Origin: Firmicutes bacterium UBA7510
GTDB lineage: Bacteria > Bacillota > Clostridia > Tissierellales > Sedimentibacteraceae
Reading direction: 5' to 3'
Assembly (NCBI GenBank): GCA_002479485.1
Contig: DLNM01000062.1
Coordinates: forward strand, 1-38,754
Length of the DNA stretch: 38,754 nucleotides
The position numbers were made by a program, and so were the translations under genes. Numbering within the stretch: position 1 is the stretch's first letter; every line of letters starts with the position of its first letter. Below the pieces are notes generated by a model. The model searched no databases, had not been told where the DNA came from, and saw only the letters and a list, made by a program, of their open reading frames with translations. Positions 17,915 through 25,523 of this stretch are shown piece by piece.

Positions 17915-18700
17915 TTACCATTTAACCATTTGTATTAATGTAGTTGAGTTAGATGGTCTCATTATTTCACATTCAAATGAAGTTGTTGAAGGATCTCCTT
18001 CAGCGCTAAATCCAAGATTCATGTTAGAACTCCATTTCAGATTAGGGATTGTTATTTGGAAGCTTTCATCCTTACCAGTGCTTTGATTTCTTATTACAGT
18101 GTCACCAACAAGTTTATAAGTTCCAGAGAATTTACTTGAATCAACAATATATGTTTCAGCTTCTGATGATGAATCACAAGTATAATAAACTACAACTTGT
18201 TTGTTGCTTGCTGCTGCAACTGTTAAATCTTTTCCATTTAATGAAGCATCAGTCATAGGGATAGGTGTTCCACAATCATCATCTTTTTCGTATACTAAAA
18301 TATTTGTTGCACTTTCTTTTGGCAAGAATGCTAGTGATATTACTCCAGTTGAACTAGCAGTTAATGGGTATAAATCTCCTTGATCTATGCTATCTACCCA
18401 AACTGTATTTTGTCTCATTGATATTGTTTGAGTTCCAATTTTAGTTGCAATACCTGTAACTAACTCAATTGATTTTGGAGATAGTAATGCATCTTCAATA
18501 GTTATTTTAGCTTCCTTGTTTAGTTCCCAAGTTATTAACTTACTATTTCCCTTACCACCTCTTGCATATACCTTCTCAGAAGTAACTTCAATAGAAGATG
18601 TTTTTAGTGTATCGAAGTAAATAACAGGTTTGTTTGTAGTCATATCATATAATGTTACATCCATGACCTCTTTTGCACCAAATTTAGTGTTTGCACTCAT
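17915..18700 (-). CDS. Major tail (tail tube) protein (261 aa)
   Basis: The start at 18700 has a strong AGGAGG site. The sequence opens SANTKFGAKEVMDVTLYDMT, then ITWELNKEAKITIEDALLSPKS and ISMRQNTVWVDS, and ends with a beta-rich GKDESFQITIPNLKW and EGDPSTTSFECEIMRP. This layout, with the ELNKEA..TIEDALLSP region, is what I know of tail tube proteins in Clostridia and Bacilli siphoviruses. The protein polymerises into the tube of a non-contractile tail; I see no sheath gene in the window. Flanked by hairpins on both sides. Uses few rare features and is probably the most abundant product of the locus. Confidence 0.8.
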   Translation of the reverse strand: MSANTKFGAKEVMDVTLYDMTTNKPVIYFDTLKTSSIEVTSEKVYARGGKGNSKLITWELNKEAKITIEDALLSPKSIELVTGIATKIGTQTISMRQNTVWVDSIDQGDLYPLTASSTGVISLAFLPKESATNILVYEKDDDCGTPIPMTDASLNGKDLTVAAASNKQVVVYYTCDSSSEAETYIVDSSKFSGTYKLVGDTVIRNQSTGKDESFQITIPNLKWSSNMNLGFSAEGDPSTTSFECEIMRPSNSTTLIQMVKW

Positions 18701-18734
18701 TTTGTTTCCTCCTAAAGTTTAATTATTTATAAAT

Positions 18735-18773
18735 AAAAAAAGATTAATGTATTAAAATTTAATAAATTAATCT
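18735..18773 (-). terminator. Terminator-like hairpin upstream of tail tube gene
   Basis: AGATTAAT at 18741-18748 pairs with ATTAATCT at 18766-18773, and the inner arms also pair, giving a long stem. On the minus strand six T residues follow. It begins within 10 bases of the preceding stop codon and ends only 34 bases before the tail tube start, leaving almost no room for a separate promoter. It therefore acts either as partial terminator or as a readthrough site. Confidence 0.55.
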
Positions 18774-18778
18774 AATTA

Positions 18779-19564
18779 TTATTTTTTTATTTTGGATAAC
18801 CAATGTTGTAAGTTTAAATCTTCACTTTTTGCTCCTGCCAATAAAGCTTGAATGTTTACATTATAATCATTAAAGATTTTCATCCTACTAAATTGATCGT
18901 TGAACTGATAAATGTCGTATTTTTTAAATACATCTGAAGGGGGTATATGTTCAGCTTCTGAAAAAATGCTAACTAAGTCGGCTAAATTTAATCCTTCATC
19001 ATTATTATCTGAGTTTGAAGATTTTGTATTTTGCAATTTTTTACGAATTTTTCTGCGTTTCTCTAAAAGTCTACGTGTTTTTTCATTATCAGGGTTTTCT
19101 ATTTCATCTTCTATATCATCTATACAATTTCTTATTTTAAGAAGATTTCTAAAACTATCATAGTTGTCTAATGTCAATATTTTGTTTCCATTATTACTTT
19201 TAATTATAAATCCGTTATTAATATCAAAAATTACTTCATTTTTAAAAATAAGCTTTAAAAACCGTAAGGTTAAATTATTTATTGAGTCTTTATCACTATC
19301 AGTTTCTTCACATTCTATTGCTTTTGTTTCGTTAAAAATCAGTGAAGATATTAGAAAAAAAGTAGACTTGATTTTTGCATCGTTTTTGAAATATAATTTT
19401 GAAGAATCATCGTCCATGCACAATAATGAAATAATTTGCCTATATTTTGTATATCCGAAATTTACAATATCTATTAATGATACTGAATACATAGGTATAT
19501 CATCAAAATATATTTCAATGCCTGAAAGTAGTTTTAGCTGAATATCTTCTGTAACATATATCAA
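18779..19564 (-). CDS. Putative tail component (261 aa)
   Basis: No firm family. The N-terminal 140 residues are alpha/beta (VTEDIQLKLLSGIEIYFDDI, KYRQIISLLCMDDD, KNEVIFDINNGFII). The middle is highly charged (ENPDNEKTRRLLEKRRKIRK). The C-terminal 80 residues (LADLVSIFSEAEHIPPSDVF, YNVNIQALLAGAKSED, LQHWLSKI) are helical. The last part resembles C-termini of phage tail assembly proteins in which a helical domain ends with 'W..K I'. It lies between the likely tail terminator gene and the tail tube gene. Its function is inferred from position only. Confidence 0.5.
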   Translation of the reverse strand: MIYVTEDIQLKLLSGIEIYFDDIPMYSVSLIDIVNFGYTKYRQIISLLCMDDDSSKLYFKNDAKIKSTFFLISSLIFNETKAIECEETDSDKDSINNLTLRFLKLIFKNEVIFDINNGFIIKSNNGNKILTLDNYDSFRNLLKIRNCIDDIEDEIENPDNEKTRRLLEKRRKIRKKLQNTKSSNSDNNDEGLNLADLVSIFSEAEHIPPSDVFKKYDIYQFNDQFSRMKIFNDYNVNIQALLAGAKSEDLNLQHWLSKIKK

Positions 19565-19581
19565 TTTATCACCACCTAAAT

Positions 19582-20052
19582 TTATTTGTTAGTAAATTCT
19601 GCACATTTATAGGTTAATATCTTACCGTAATAAACATTTTGTAAATTATATAAATCTACAGATTCTAGTGATAATTTTCCTATACCAAATTCTCTTGAAG
19701 AGTTTAATAAAGTATCTAGCATGTTTGATATAATATCTGGTTTTGTTTTTGAAATATCTGTGTCAGAATACTTCATTGTGTCTTTATGTGAAAATACATT
19801 TATAATAATTTTTATTTCTTTAACAGAAGGATTTATAATTTTTGAAACTATGCAATCTACACATATATATGTTTTTAAATCTGACTGGGTCCCAGGAGTA
19901 TGTAGGTAGGGAAATATATTACTATATAATAGTGGTTCGTTTGGCAAGCCTTCAGATCCATTTGCAGATAATATAATATTTTTTATATCCTGTGACTGTG
20001 TGATTTTAGATATGATAATTTCTTTATACTTTGTTAAGTCTTCAATACTCAT
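19582..20052 (-). CDS. Probable tail terminator / completion protein (156 aa)
   Basis: The ATG at 20052 is 6 bases from a GGAGG site; a TTG just before it is too close. Features: an N-terminal helix (IEDLTKYKEIIISKIT), PYLHTPGTQSDLKTYICVDC, KIIINVFSHKDTMKY, LLNSSREFGIGKLSLESV, and a C-terminal YYGKILTYKCAEF. A beta-hairpin with 'I..NVF.H' and a closing 'Y.G+.LTY' strand is the pattern of tail terminator proteins (gpU-like), which cap the tube at its upper end. Position just before the tube genes agrees. Confidence 0.5.
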   Translation of the reverse strand: MSIEDLTKYKEIIISKITQSQDIKNIILSANGSEGLPNEPLLYSNIFPYLHTPGTQSDLKTYICVDCIVSKIINPSVKEIKIIINVFSHKDTMKYSDTDISKTKPDIISNMLDTLLNSSREFGIGKLSLESVDLYNLQNVYYGKILTYKCAEFTNK

Positions 20053-20076
20053 CAATTGCCTCCAAATAAATTGTTT

Positions 20077-20448
20077 TTAACATATTTCAAATATTTCATA
20101 AGGTGTTTCTTCATTCTTAATTAAAAATTTACTACTTATATCCTCATGGATATAAAATTTTTCTGCTTCACAAAATAAGTATTCATTTTTTCCTTTGTTT
20201 TTAGCCGAAGTTATACTAATAACATAGTTTTTATCAATACTAATCAAATACTCCGATAATAAATAATCAAGTTTGTCATACTTAATACAATATGTATCAA
20301 AATTATATTTACCAAGTAAAATATCCATGATTTCTTTTGTCATATCTCGTTTGGCAACTATCGTTATAAATCCGAATTTATCACTTACACTATCAATGGT
20401 GTTTATAAAATAAGTGACAAGATTTTCTATACTATTAAAGCTTAACAA
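20077..20448 (-). CDS. Unknown first gene of tail operon (123 aa)
   Basis: Starts with TTG at 20448, 7 bases after AAGGGGTGA. I do not recognise it. Segments: LVTYFINTIDSVSDKFGFIT, IVAKRDMTKEIMDILLGKYN, DKNYVISITSAKNKGKNEYL, FCEAEKFYIHED. It looks like a small alpha/beta soluble protein. It is the first gene after the 250-base gap that follows the RNA polymerase operon, in the place where head-tail joining genes would be in a full phage. Confidence 0.5.
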   Translation of the reverse strand: MLSFNSIENLVTYFINTIDSVSDKFGFITIVAKRDMTKEIMDILLGKYNFDTYCIKYDKLDYLLSEYLISIDKNYVISITSAKNKGKNEYLFCEAEKFYIHEDISSKFLIKNEETPYEIFEIC

Positions 20449-20698
20449 TAAAATTCACCCCTTGATTATAAAATTATTATTCTTAAATCTTAGTCTGGTT
20501 AAAAATTTAGAAAGCTCCACATTAAATAAGACAATAGTGTGAAAAGAACACTTCACGCTTTGTAAATGTGGAGCAGGAGAGGTATATGTAAAAAGTAAAG
20601 CTTTATATGCCGCATCTAAAACTAAACTATATAAATATACACTATAGAAATAATGACATGGGTTCTAAAAGTTATAGTAATACAATGCTTGTACCTTT
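20449..20698 (-). promoter_or_regulatory. Non-coding gap between RNA polymerase operon and tail operon
   Basis: About 250 bases with no convincing gene. It must hold the start of the tail transcript if that is separate from the polymerase operon. A TATAAT-like box reads on the minus strand at 20465-20470 but is too close to the ribosome site (20452-20460) to be a normal host promoter, and no -35 box stands at 17 bases. A structured element is at 20514-20574. A promoter for the locus' own RNA polymerase is a reasonable expectation here. Confidence 0.4.
20514..20574. other. Nested hairpin, candidate structured RNA or operator
   Basis: A perfect 10-bp outer stem (20514-20523 with 20565-20574, including GCTCCACATT) encloses 41 bases that contain an inner stem (20536-20540 with 20548-20552). 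On the minus strand the outer stem is followed by a T-rich, interrupted tract (TTTCTAAATTTTT), so it may end the polymerase operon. The stem is more GC-rich than its surroundings. Confidence 0.45.
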
Positions 20699-21484
20699 TT
20701 ATGAAGCGTTACATTTTAATGTTCTATGTTTTTTTACACGTTCATTTGTTTTCTCTCTTTCAGTAATTAAAACACATTCTTTGCAGTATTTATCGGTTTT
20801 ACCACGCTTTTTTACTAAAATATTGCATCTCTTACATCTGATAAACTTTTCGCCACAGTATAGAAGATACTCATAGCCTAGATTTCTAAAATCATTAATT
20901 TGAAGAACTGTATTTGAATTTTCTTTATCTATGTAGCATATATTTAAGCTTAGATTGTTAACTAAATTATTCATTTTAATCAACTCTAAATGTTTCATTT
21001 CATTAATAATGTTGCATTGCTCCTTAACTGTAGCCGTGACATTCGAAGCTTTAAATATATCTTTAAATTCATAATTTATCCAATTATTATTATTAGGATT
21101 AACTATATTTTTATATTTTGCAAGACATAGAAGCGTAAATGCAACTCTTTTGATAGGTTTACTTTCAATATTGTTTATAGTATCTAGCTCGTTTACTGTG
21201 ATTGGTATGTAATCAATTACAATTAAACTTTTTTTCTTCGCATCTTTTGATATTTTCAAGAGTGAATTTTGCCATTTTGATATTATAAAATTTGCATATT
21301 TGTTTTCCATAATATTAACTAATTCATTATATATTTCTGAATCTTTTAACGACTGATTATGATATAGATATCTAGCTATCAGATTTAAATCATTATAAAC
21401 TTTTTTATTTAAGCTTACTTGATTTAGTAAATCTACTGCATATTTTTCTTCGTTTAATATAATATTAATTTTAAATACCCCCAA
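20699..21484 (-). CDS. Zinc-ribbon protein coupled to the RNA polymerase gene (261 aa)
   Basis: The gene overlaps the 3' end of the RNA polymerase gene by 14 bases. The first 200 residues are helical with no family I recognise (LNEEKYAVDLLNQVSLNKKV, NELDTINNIESKPIKRVAFT, KDIFKASNVTATVKEQCNII, the last like a winged-helix segment). Cysteines at 217, 220, 234 and 237 (CKRC...CKEC) form a zinc ribbon, followed by a basic tail (REKTNERVKKHRTLK). The start is odd: TTG at 21484 has no ribosome site. Coupling suggests a polymerase partner, perhaps for promoter recognition. That is inference. Confidence 0.6.
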   Translation of the reverse strand: MGVFKINIILNEEKYAVDLLNQVSLNKKVYNDLNLIARYLYHNQSLKDSEIYNELVNIMENKYANFIISKWQNSLLKISKDAKKKSLIVIDYIPITVNELDTINNIESKPIKRVAFTLLCLAKYKNIVNPNNNNWINYEFKDIFKASNVTATVKEQCNIINEMKHLELIKMNNLVNNLSLNICYIDKENSNTVLQINDFRNLGYEYLLYCGEKFIRCKRCNILVKKRGKTDKYCKECVLITEREKTNERVKKHRTLKCNAS

Positions 21485-24242
21485 TTTTTTTATATTTCAT
21501 TATAAATTTTTTTCCTGCAAACTCTATATCTCCGTTTTGATCCTGCGTTGGAAAAGAGATTAAATAATCATTTTTCTTTAGTAGGTTTTCAATAAAAATT
21601 TTCCCACATATATCCCATGCAAATTGCTTAGATTTATTTGAAAAGTAGCATAAATCAAGTACAATATTTGCAAGCATATATCTATTTGGACATAATAGAT
21701 AACATTCTTGCTTGAAGGCTTGTACCATAATATATTTTTCATTAATGATACTGTCTTCATCTATGCGTGTTATTTTTATATTTTGTTGAAATTTACTGAC
21801 CTTATCACAATAATCATTATATATTTTTTCAATTTTTAATTTAGTTTTATTATATTCTGAGGATGTTTCATCTACTTCTGACGATTTTAAAATGCTACAG
21901 TCAAAATAAGATAATTCATTAGTTTCTTTGACATACGTATCAAATTCTTTTTCAATTCTCCAGCATATTTTGTTTGTTATACATCCATGAATACCAACGG
22001 GCATATGTTTATAGTAGTAGTTTAAAAATTCTTCTTCATTTTCTGATTTTTCTTTTTTTTCTATAAGTTCAGTTATAGTATGTCTATGTTGTATTTGGCA
22101 TTTTTTACTTGAATCAGATATGTATTTTTTTAGATTTTTTTTGCATTGCGGATATATATACTGCATAAAATAAGGCTTTTTATCAGCGACAATTGAAGCA
22201 TTAAATATTTTTTTTTGTCTAATTTCATCTATATCTGCGTTATCTGTTTTGCATGCAATATAATCAAACCAATATTTTGGTCTTGGTTTTGAAATAATTC
22301 CTTTTGCTTTATCAATTGCATTTTGTTGAAATAACTGACCACACATAATCCTGTAATTAAGTTCTTTATATTGTTCTGAATTATCTTCAAATTGTGCCTG
22401 AATGTTAAATTGACAAGTTATACTGTTTGTATATATACCTATATCATCTCCGAAACTGTCAATATTAGATTGAACTAAATCTTTTTCAGTCAATATCTTT
22501 TTATTTGCTTTTCTTTGAATACAAATAATGGTTGGTAATTCTATATGGTTTTTTAATAGAATTTGATTGTCAGTTACTAAATTTTGATCTCCATCAAAAT
22601 CTTCACCATTTTCAGCATCTGTTGTTGTGTCCCAAGAATTAAATATAAGTATAGTTTTCATATGCTTGTACCAATGCTGTTGCCAGGTTGTATTAGATAA
22701 TTGTAACTTTCTAATATTATTATGACAAGTCATAGGGGCTCTAAAGCAGACTACCTCATTGACATTTCTTTCATTCCAGTATTGAGAATAAAATCTTCCT
22801 TTTTGCAACAACCCGGTTACTTTCATATCAAAAATTGACTGACATAATGCAAATGGGTCTCCACAAGCTATTTGAAAATTACCATTAACTTTTATTACAC
22901 CAATCTTAGCTTTGTTAATTCGTTTTTTTATCATTTTAAATATGCAATTTTTAACATATGGGTCATTTATCATTCTTTTATCTATCATTAAAGCTTTTAT
23001 AAAATCCAATTCAATAGATTCAGCATTTTTTTCTGTTACATCAACTCCTCTTAGAAATAAAATGCTTTTTCTGTAATCTTCTCCTAATACATCGTGTATT
23101 TCATCAGTTGTAGGTTTTATTAATTCTCCTATTTGACTATCTGAAAGTTTATAGCTTTGAATGAACTGATAGTTAAGATTTCTCTCATTTTCTAATTCTT
23201 CTGGGCATGCTTTTGTAATACAAAACTTATAATTATTTTTTTTACAATTTTTCATATACTCATCAAAGCTTTTATAACAATCCCAAAGCTTTAGCATTGA
23301 TGTAGTAATTATTACATCAACAGAGTGTATATCGACAAGATTTCCCCATGCATCTCTAACCATAGATTTATGTGCTATCTTATCAGCAAATTCTATGAAG
23401 TCAAAACTTACTAAAAGCCCTTTAGTAAAAGCATATGGTCTGACTACGAATCCAGATGGTATATAATCAAGACTTAATTCTTTGCTCCATATATTTGCAC
23501 GAGAAGGTAACATTAATCCAAAGCCATCATTAATATTTTTAACTATTTTTTCATTTTTTTTATATTGTATTAGCGGTTCATCAGTGCTTGAGTCATCTAA
23601 TTTTATTACATCTTCATAAAAACTAACTTCGCAGTCCCTTACTACCAAAATTCCGATTGGATCAGAAACAACAGTAGAAGTTGAGCAGGTAAGAGACTCA
23701 TAAGCTCCGTATTTTGCAGGAACAAGCTCCTTTGTTTTATCTATGCCATTTTCTAATCTTATTTTGAGCTCTGGTTCTAATTTTTCACTTGTAAAAATAA
23801 TTGTATTTTCTTTGATACCCCCAGTGGTTGCCAAAAGTCTTTTGTATTTGATATTATTAATCATAAAGCCTTTTTCAAATGCATACCAATAATCTGATAC
23901 CTTATCAATAACTAAACATAGGTAATCAGCTTTAAATTGTATAGTATTTAATTTTTCATATAATTTTTTTAATTCTGACTTTTTATAAATTTTTGATTCT
24001 GATGAATTTTTCTGTATAGCTTTTATTTTGTTTTTGATAACTTCAACCTCTTCATTTGAATTTTCCATGTCATTTAATTCATCTATAAATCTTAAGATTG
24101 TAGTATCTGCAAGAGAAATAATCTCTTGATTTTTAATTGCATCCGCAATGCTTAGTTTCAAATTCCAATTTGCTTTCCTAAGCCTAGTTGAATGTAATTT
24201 AAAAGCAAATTTTTGATATGATTGTTGTTTTTTCATATACAT
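21471..24242 (-). CDS. Single-chain YonO-type DNA-dependent RNA polymerase (923 aa)
   Basis: Residues 548-552 are DFDGD in the context ENGEDFDGDQNL, the metal-binding signature shared by the beta' subunit of cellular RNA polymerase, eukaryotic QDE-1-type polymerases and YonO of phage SPbeta. Other family features: PSRANIWSKEL and FVVRPYAFTKGLLVSFDFIE (K274 in the first double-psi-barrel), VDVIITTSMLKLW (308-320), FGDDIGIYTN after the catalytic loop, and QQNAIDKAKG. Length near 100 kDa equals YonO, which transcribes the late genes of SPbeta (established). AGGATGGTG serves either the ATG at 24242 or the one two codons on. Divergent from a repressor-like gene and upstream of the tail genes, it most likely transcribes them. 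It is not host RpoC: too short, no other subunit. Confidence 0.88.
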   Translation of the reverse strand: MYMKKQQSYQKFAFKLHSTRLRKANWNLKLSIADAIKNQEIISLADTTILRFIDELNDMENSNEEVEVIKNKIKAIQKNSSESKIYKKSELKKLYEKLNTIQFKADYLCLVIDKVSDYWYAFEKGFMINNIKYKRLLATTGGIKENTIIFTSEKLEPELKIRLENGIDKTKELVPAKYGAYESLTCSTSTVVSDPIGILVVRDCEVSFYEDVIKLDDSSTDEPLIQYKKNEKIVKNINDGFGLMLPSRANIWSKELSLDYIPSGFVVRPYAFTKGLLVSFDFIEFADKIAHKSMVRDAWGNLVDIHSVDVIITTSMLKLWDCYKSFDEYMKNCKKNNYKFCITKACPEELENERNLNYQFIQSYKLSDSQIGELIKPTTDEIHDVLGEDYRKSILFLRGVDVTEKNAESIELDFIKALMIDKRMINDPYVKNCIFKMIKKRINKAKIGVIKVNGNFQIACGDPFALCQSIFDMKVTGLLQKGRFYSQYWNERNVNEVVCFRAPMTCHNNIRKLQLSNTTWQQHWYKHMKTILIFNSWDTTTDAENGEDFDGDQNLVTDNQILLKNHIELPTIICIQRKANKKILTEKDLVQSNIDSFGDDIGIYTNSITCQFNIQAQFEDNSEQYKELNYRIMCGQLFQQNAIDKAKGIISKPRPKYWFDYIACKTDNADIDEIRQKKIFNASIVADKKPYFMQYIYPQCKKNLKKYISDSSKKCQIQHRHTITELIEKKEKSENEEEFLNYYYKHMPVGIHGCITNKICWRIEKEFDTYVKETNELSYFDCSILKSSEVDETSSEYNKTKLKIEKIYNDYCDKVSKFQQNIKITRIDEDSIINEKYIMVQAFKQECYLLCPNRYMLANIVLDLCYFSNKSKQFAWDICGKIFIENLLKKNDYLISFPTQDQNGDIEFAGKKFIMKYKKIGGI

Positions 24243-24285
24243 TTCACCATCCTAATATTATCATTAATTTTAAAATAAATAATAG

Positions 24286-24300
24286 TATTTTAGAAATTTA
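24286..24300 (+). promoter_or_regulatory. Operator-like motif, copy 1
   Basis: TATTTTAGAAATTTA, 42 bases upstream of the RNA polymerase start. An exact reverse complement stands at 24374-24388, and the similarity extends outward (AATAATA before both, with a one-base length difference). The pair frames the divergent promoter region, as expected of a repressor operator. Confidence 0.5.
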
Positions 24301-24373
24301 AAATATAAATAAAGAATAATACTACTCAAATAACTATATTATCTTTTTATTTATTTTTATTATAAGTTTAAAA

Positions 24374-24388
24374 TAAATTTCTAAAATA
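24374..24388 (-). promoter_or_regulatory. Operator-like motif, copy 2 (inverted)
   Basis: Exact reverse complement of 24286-24300, with centres 88 bases apart. It lies 17 bases before the TTGACA box of the repressor-like gene. Looping between the two copies could allow co-control of both directions. Confidence 0.5.
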
Positions 24389-24405
24389 TTTATTATTAAA
24401 TTATA

Positions 24406-24434
24406 TTGACAATATCGTTCACATGTTTTAATCT
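24406..24434 (+). promoter_or_regulatory. Promoter of the MrpR-like gene
   Basis: A perfect TTGACA box at 24406-24411. The -10 is weaker: TTTAAT at 24427-24432 with a TG extension, or TAATCT at 24429-24434 at 17-base spacing. It drives 24471-25436 from host RNA polymerase. On the other strand of this 228-base gap I found no clear host promoter for the RNA polymerase gene. Confidence 0.55.
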
Positions 24435-24470
24435 AGTAGTAAATAAAATTTAAAAGGAGACTATTAGTAT

Positions 24471-25436
24471 ATGTACAAATACTATAATCAGTTAATTAAG
24501 AATGAATTTTTAAATAATTGTGTAGTATCAGATAGTATTAGAGTAATCTATGATGATATTTTTAAAAAAACAAAGTTATTTGAAGAGTCAAGAAATAAGG
24601 ATATTTTTGAAATGAGTGTAGATGAGTATATCGAAATGCTTAAATGTTATGAGGGTCAATCAAAATCGACAATTGGAGTTACTCTGTCAAAATTATTAAT
24701 TTATATAGATTATTGTATTCCTGAATATACTAAATTTAACATTTTAAGAGCTATACCAAAACAATTAATAATAGATGAATTAGACGCTCAAGATAATTTT
24801 TTATTTGATACAATGCAATTTGAAGAATATAAAGCAAAAATACTAAATTCAATAAATGGCGAATATTATTTATCAATGTTCATATGCCCGTATTACGGAA
24901 TATTAGGGAAGTCATTTAAGGAAATGATTAATTTATCAATTGACAATATAGACAAGCATGATAATGAAATTTCATTGTATAATGATCGTAAAGTTAAAAT
25001 AGATGATGAAATTTTTTCTATATTATTCAAAACTTCTAATATAAAAACATTATTTTTAGGGGGACGTAACGGTAATCAAAATGAAGTAGATTTAACTATA
25101 TTTAAAAATCCTAATCAAATTTTTAAGTTTATAGATAAAGGCTCAACTAGATCATATGAACAAAGAGCACAGGCTAATTTTAATAGATTTTTTTCATTTC
25201 ATTTAAAGAATATTACGAACGAAAAAAGACTAAGTTTAAGGTCGATATACAGAAGTGGATTAATTAATTATTTAAATGAAGAGGCTAAATTAAAAAAATA
25301 TAGTTTAAAGGATGATATATTGAATAATAACGAACACAATTTATTTTATAAACAGTGTTTGCTACAATTCGGTAGTAATATGACATGGGCTTCATTTAAG
25401 TTTAATTATAAAGATTGGATAGTAAATAATTTATAA
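24471..25436 (+). CDS. MrpR/YopR-like repressor with decayed tyrosine recombinase fold (321 aa)
   Basis: AAGGAG site; start at 24471. The layout is an N-terminal SAM-like helical domain (DEYIEMLKCYEGQSKSTIGV, LSKLLIYIDYCIPEY) and a C-terminal catalytic-like domain (PYYGILGKSFKEMINLSIDN). The catalytic set is decayed: the first Arg of the 'G.R..E' region is missing; in the HxxR region the Arg remains (R257) but the His place is Leu254; only Y313 remains near the end. In SPbeta the main lysogeny repressor MrpR (YopR) has this fold without catalysis, and its length is about the same. So I read it as a DNA-binding repressor, not an integrase. Divergent from the RNA polymerase gene. Confidence 0.65.
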   Translation: MYKYYNQLIKNEFLNNCVVSDSIRVIYDDIFKKTKLFEESRNKDIFEMSVDEYIEMLKCYEGQSKSTIGVTLSKLLIYIDYCIPEYTKFNILRAIPKQLIIDELDAQDNFLFDTMQFEEYKAKILNSINGEYYLSMFICPYYGILGKSFKEMINLSIDNIDKHDNEISLYNDRKVKIDDEIFSILFKTSNIKTLFLGGRNGNQNEVDLTIFKNPNQIFKFIDKGSTRSYEQRAQANFNRFFSFHLKNITNEKRLSLRSIYRSGLINYLNEEAKLKKYSLKDDILNNNEHNLFYKQCLLQFGSNMTWASFKFNYKDWIVNNL

Positions 25437-25445
25437 ATTTTTTAT

Positions 25446-25476
25446 AAAATTAAAATCAATTTTAATTTTTGTTTTT
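25446..25476 (+). terminator. Weak terminator after MrpR-like gene
   Basis: An all-A/T inverted repeat (25446-25456 with 25459-25469) followed by TTTTTGTTTTT. Its stem is weak, so some transcription may continue into the sigma-like gene. Confidence 0.4.
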
Positions 25477-25485
25477 AATATAAAA

Positions 25486-25496
25486 TTCTAAAATAT
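25486..25496 (-). promoter_or_regulatory. Operator-like motif, partial copy 3
   Basis: TTCTAAAATAT, matching 11 bases of the inverted form of the operator-like motif, 28 bases before the sigma-like gene start. Similar AT-rich strings also occur in coding regions (for example near 20880), so chance cannot be excluded. Confidence 0.35.
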
Positions 25497-25523
25497 AAAG
25501 CATTAAAATGTTGCGAGGAAAAG

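Noticed and set aside
20607..20876. Plus-strand open frame of 89 codons at the end of the zinc-ribbon gene
   Set aside because: Mostly antisense to the zinc-ribbon gene and without ribosome site or recognisable sequence.
21471..24242. Host RNA polymerase beta' subunit (RpoC), because of the DFDGDQ motif
   Set aside because: 923 residues with no other beta' signatures, no rpoB beside it, and located in a phage tail locus; the YonO type fits length and other motifs better.
21471..24242. RNA-dependent RNA polymerase of an RNA virus or reverse transcriptase
   Set aside because: No palm-domain GDD or YxDD motif; DFDGD with the flanking sequence belongs to the double-psi-barrel class.
24471..25436. 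Active phage integrase
   Set aside because: The catalytic Arg and His positions are lost and no attachment site was found beside it.
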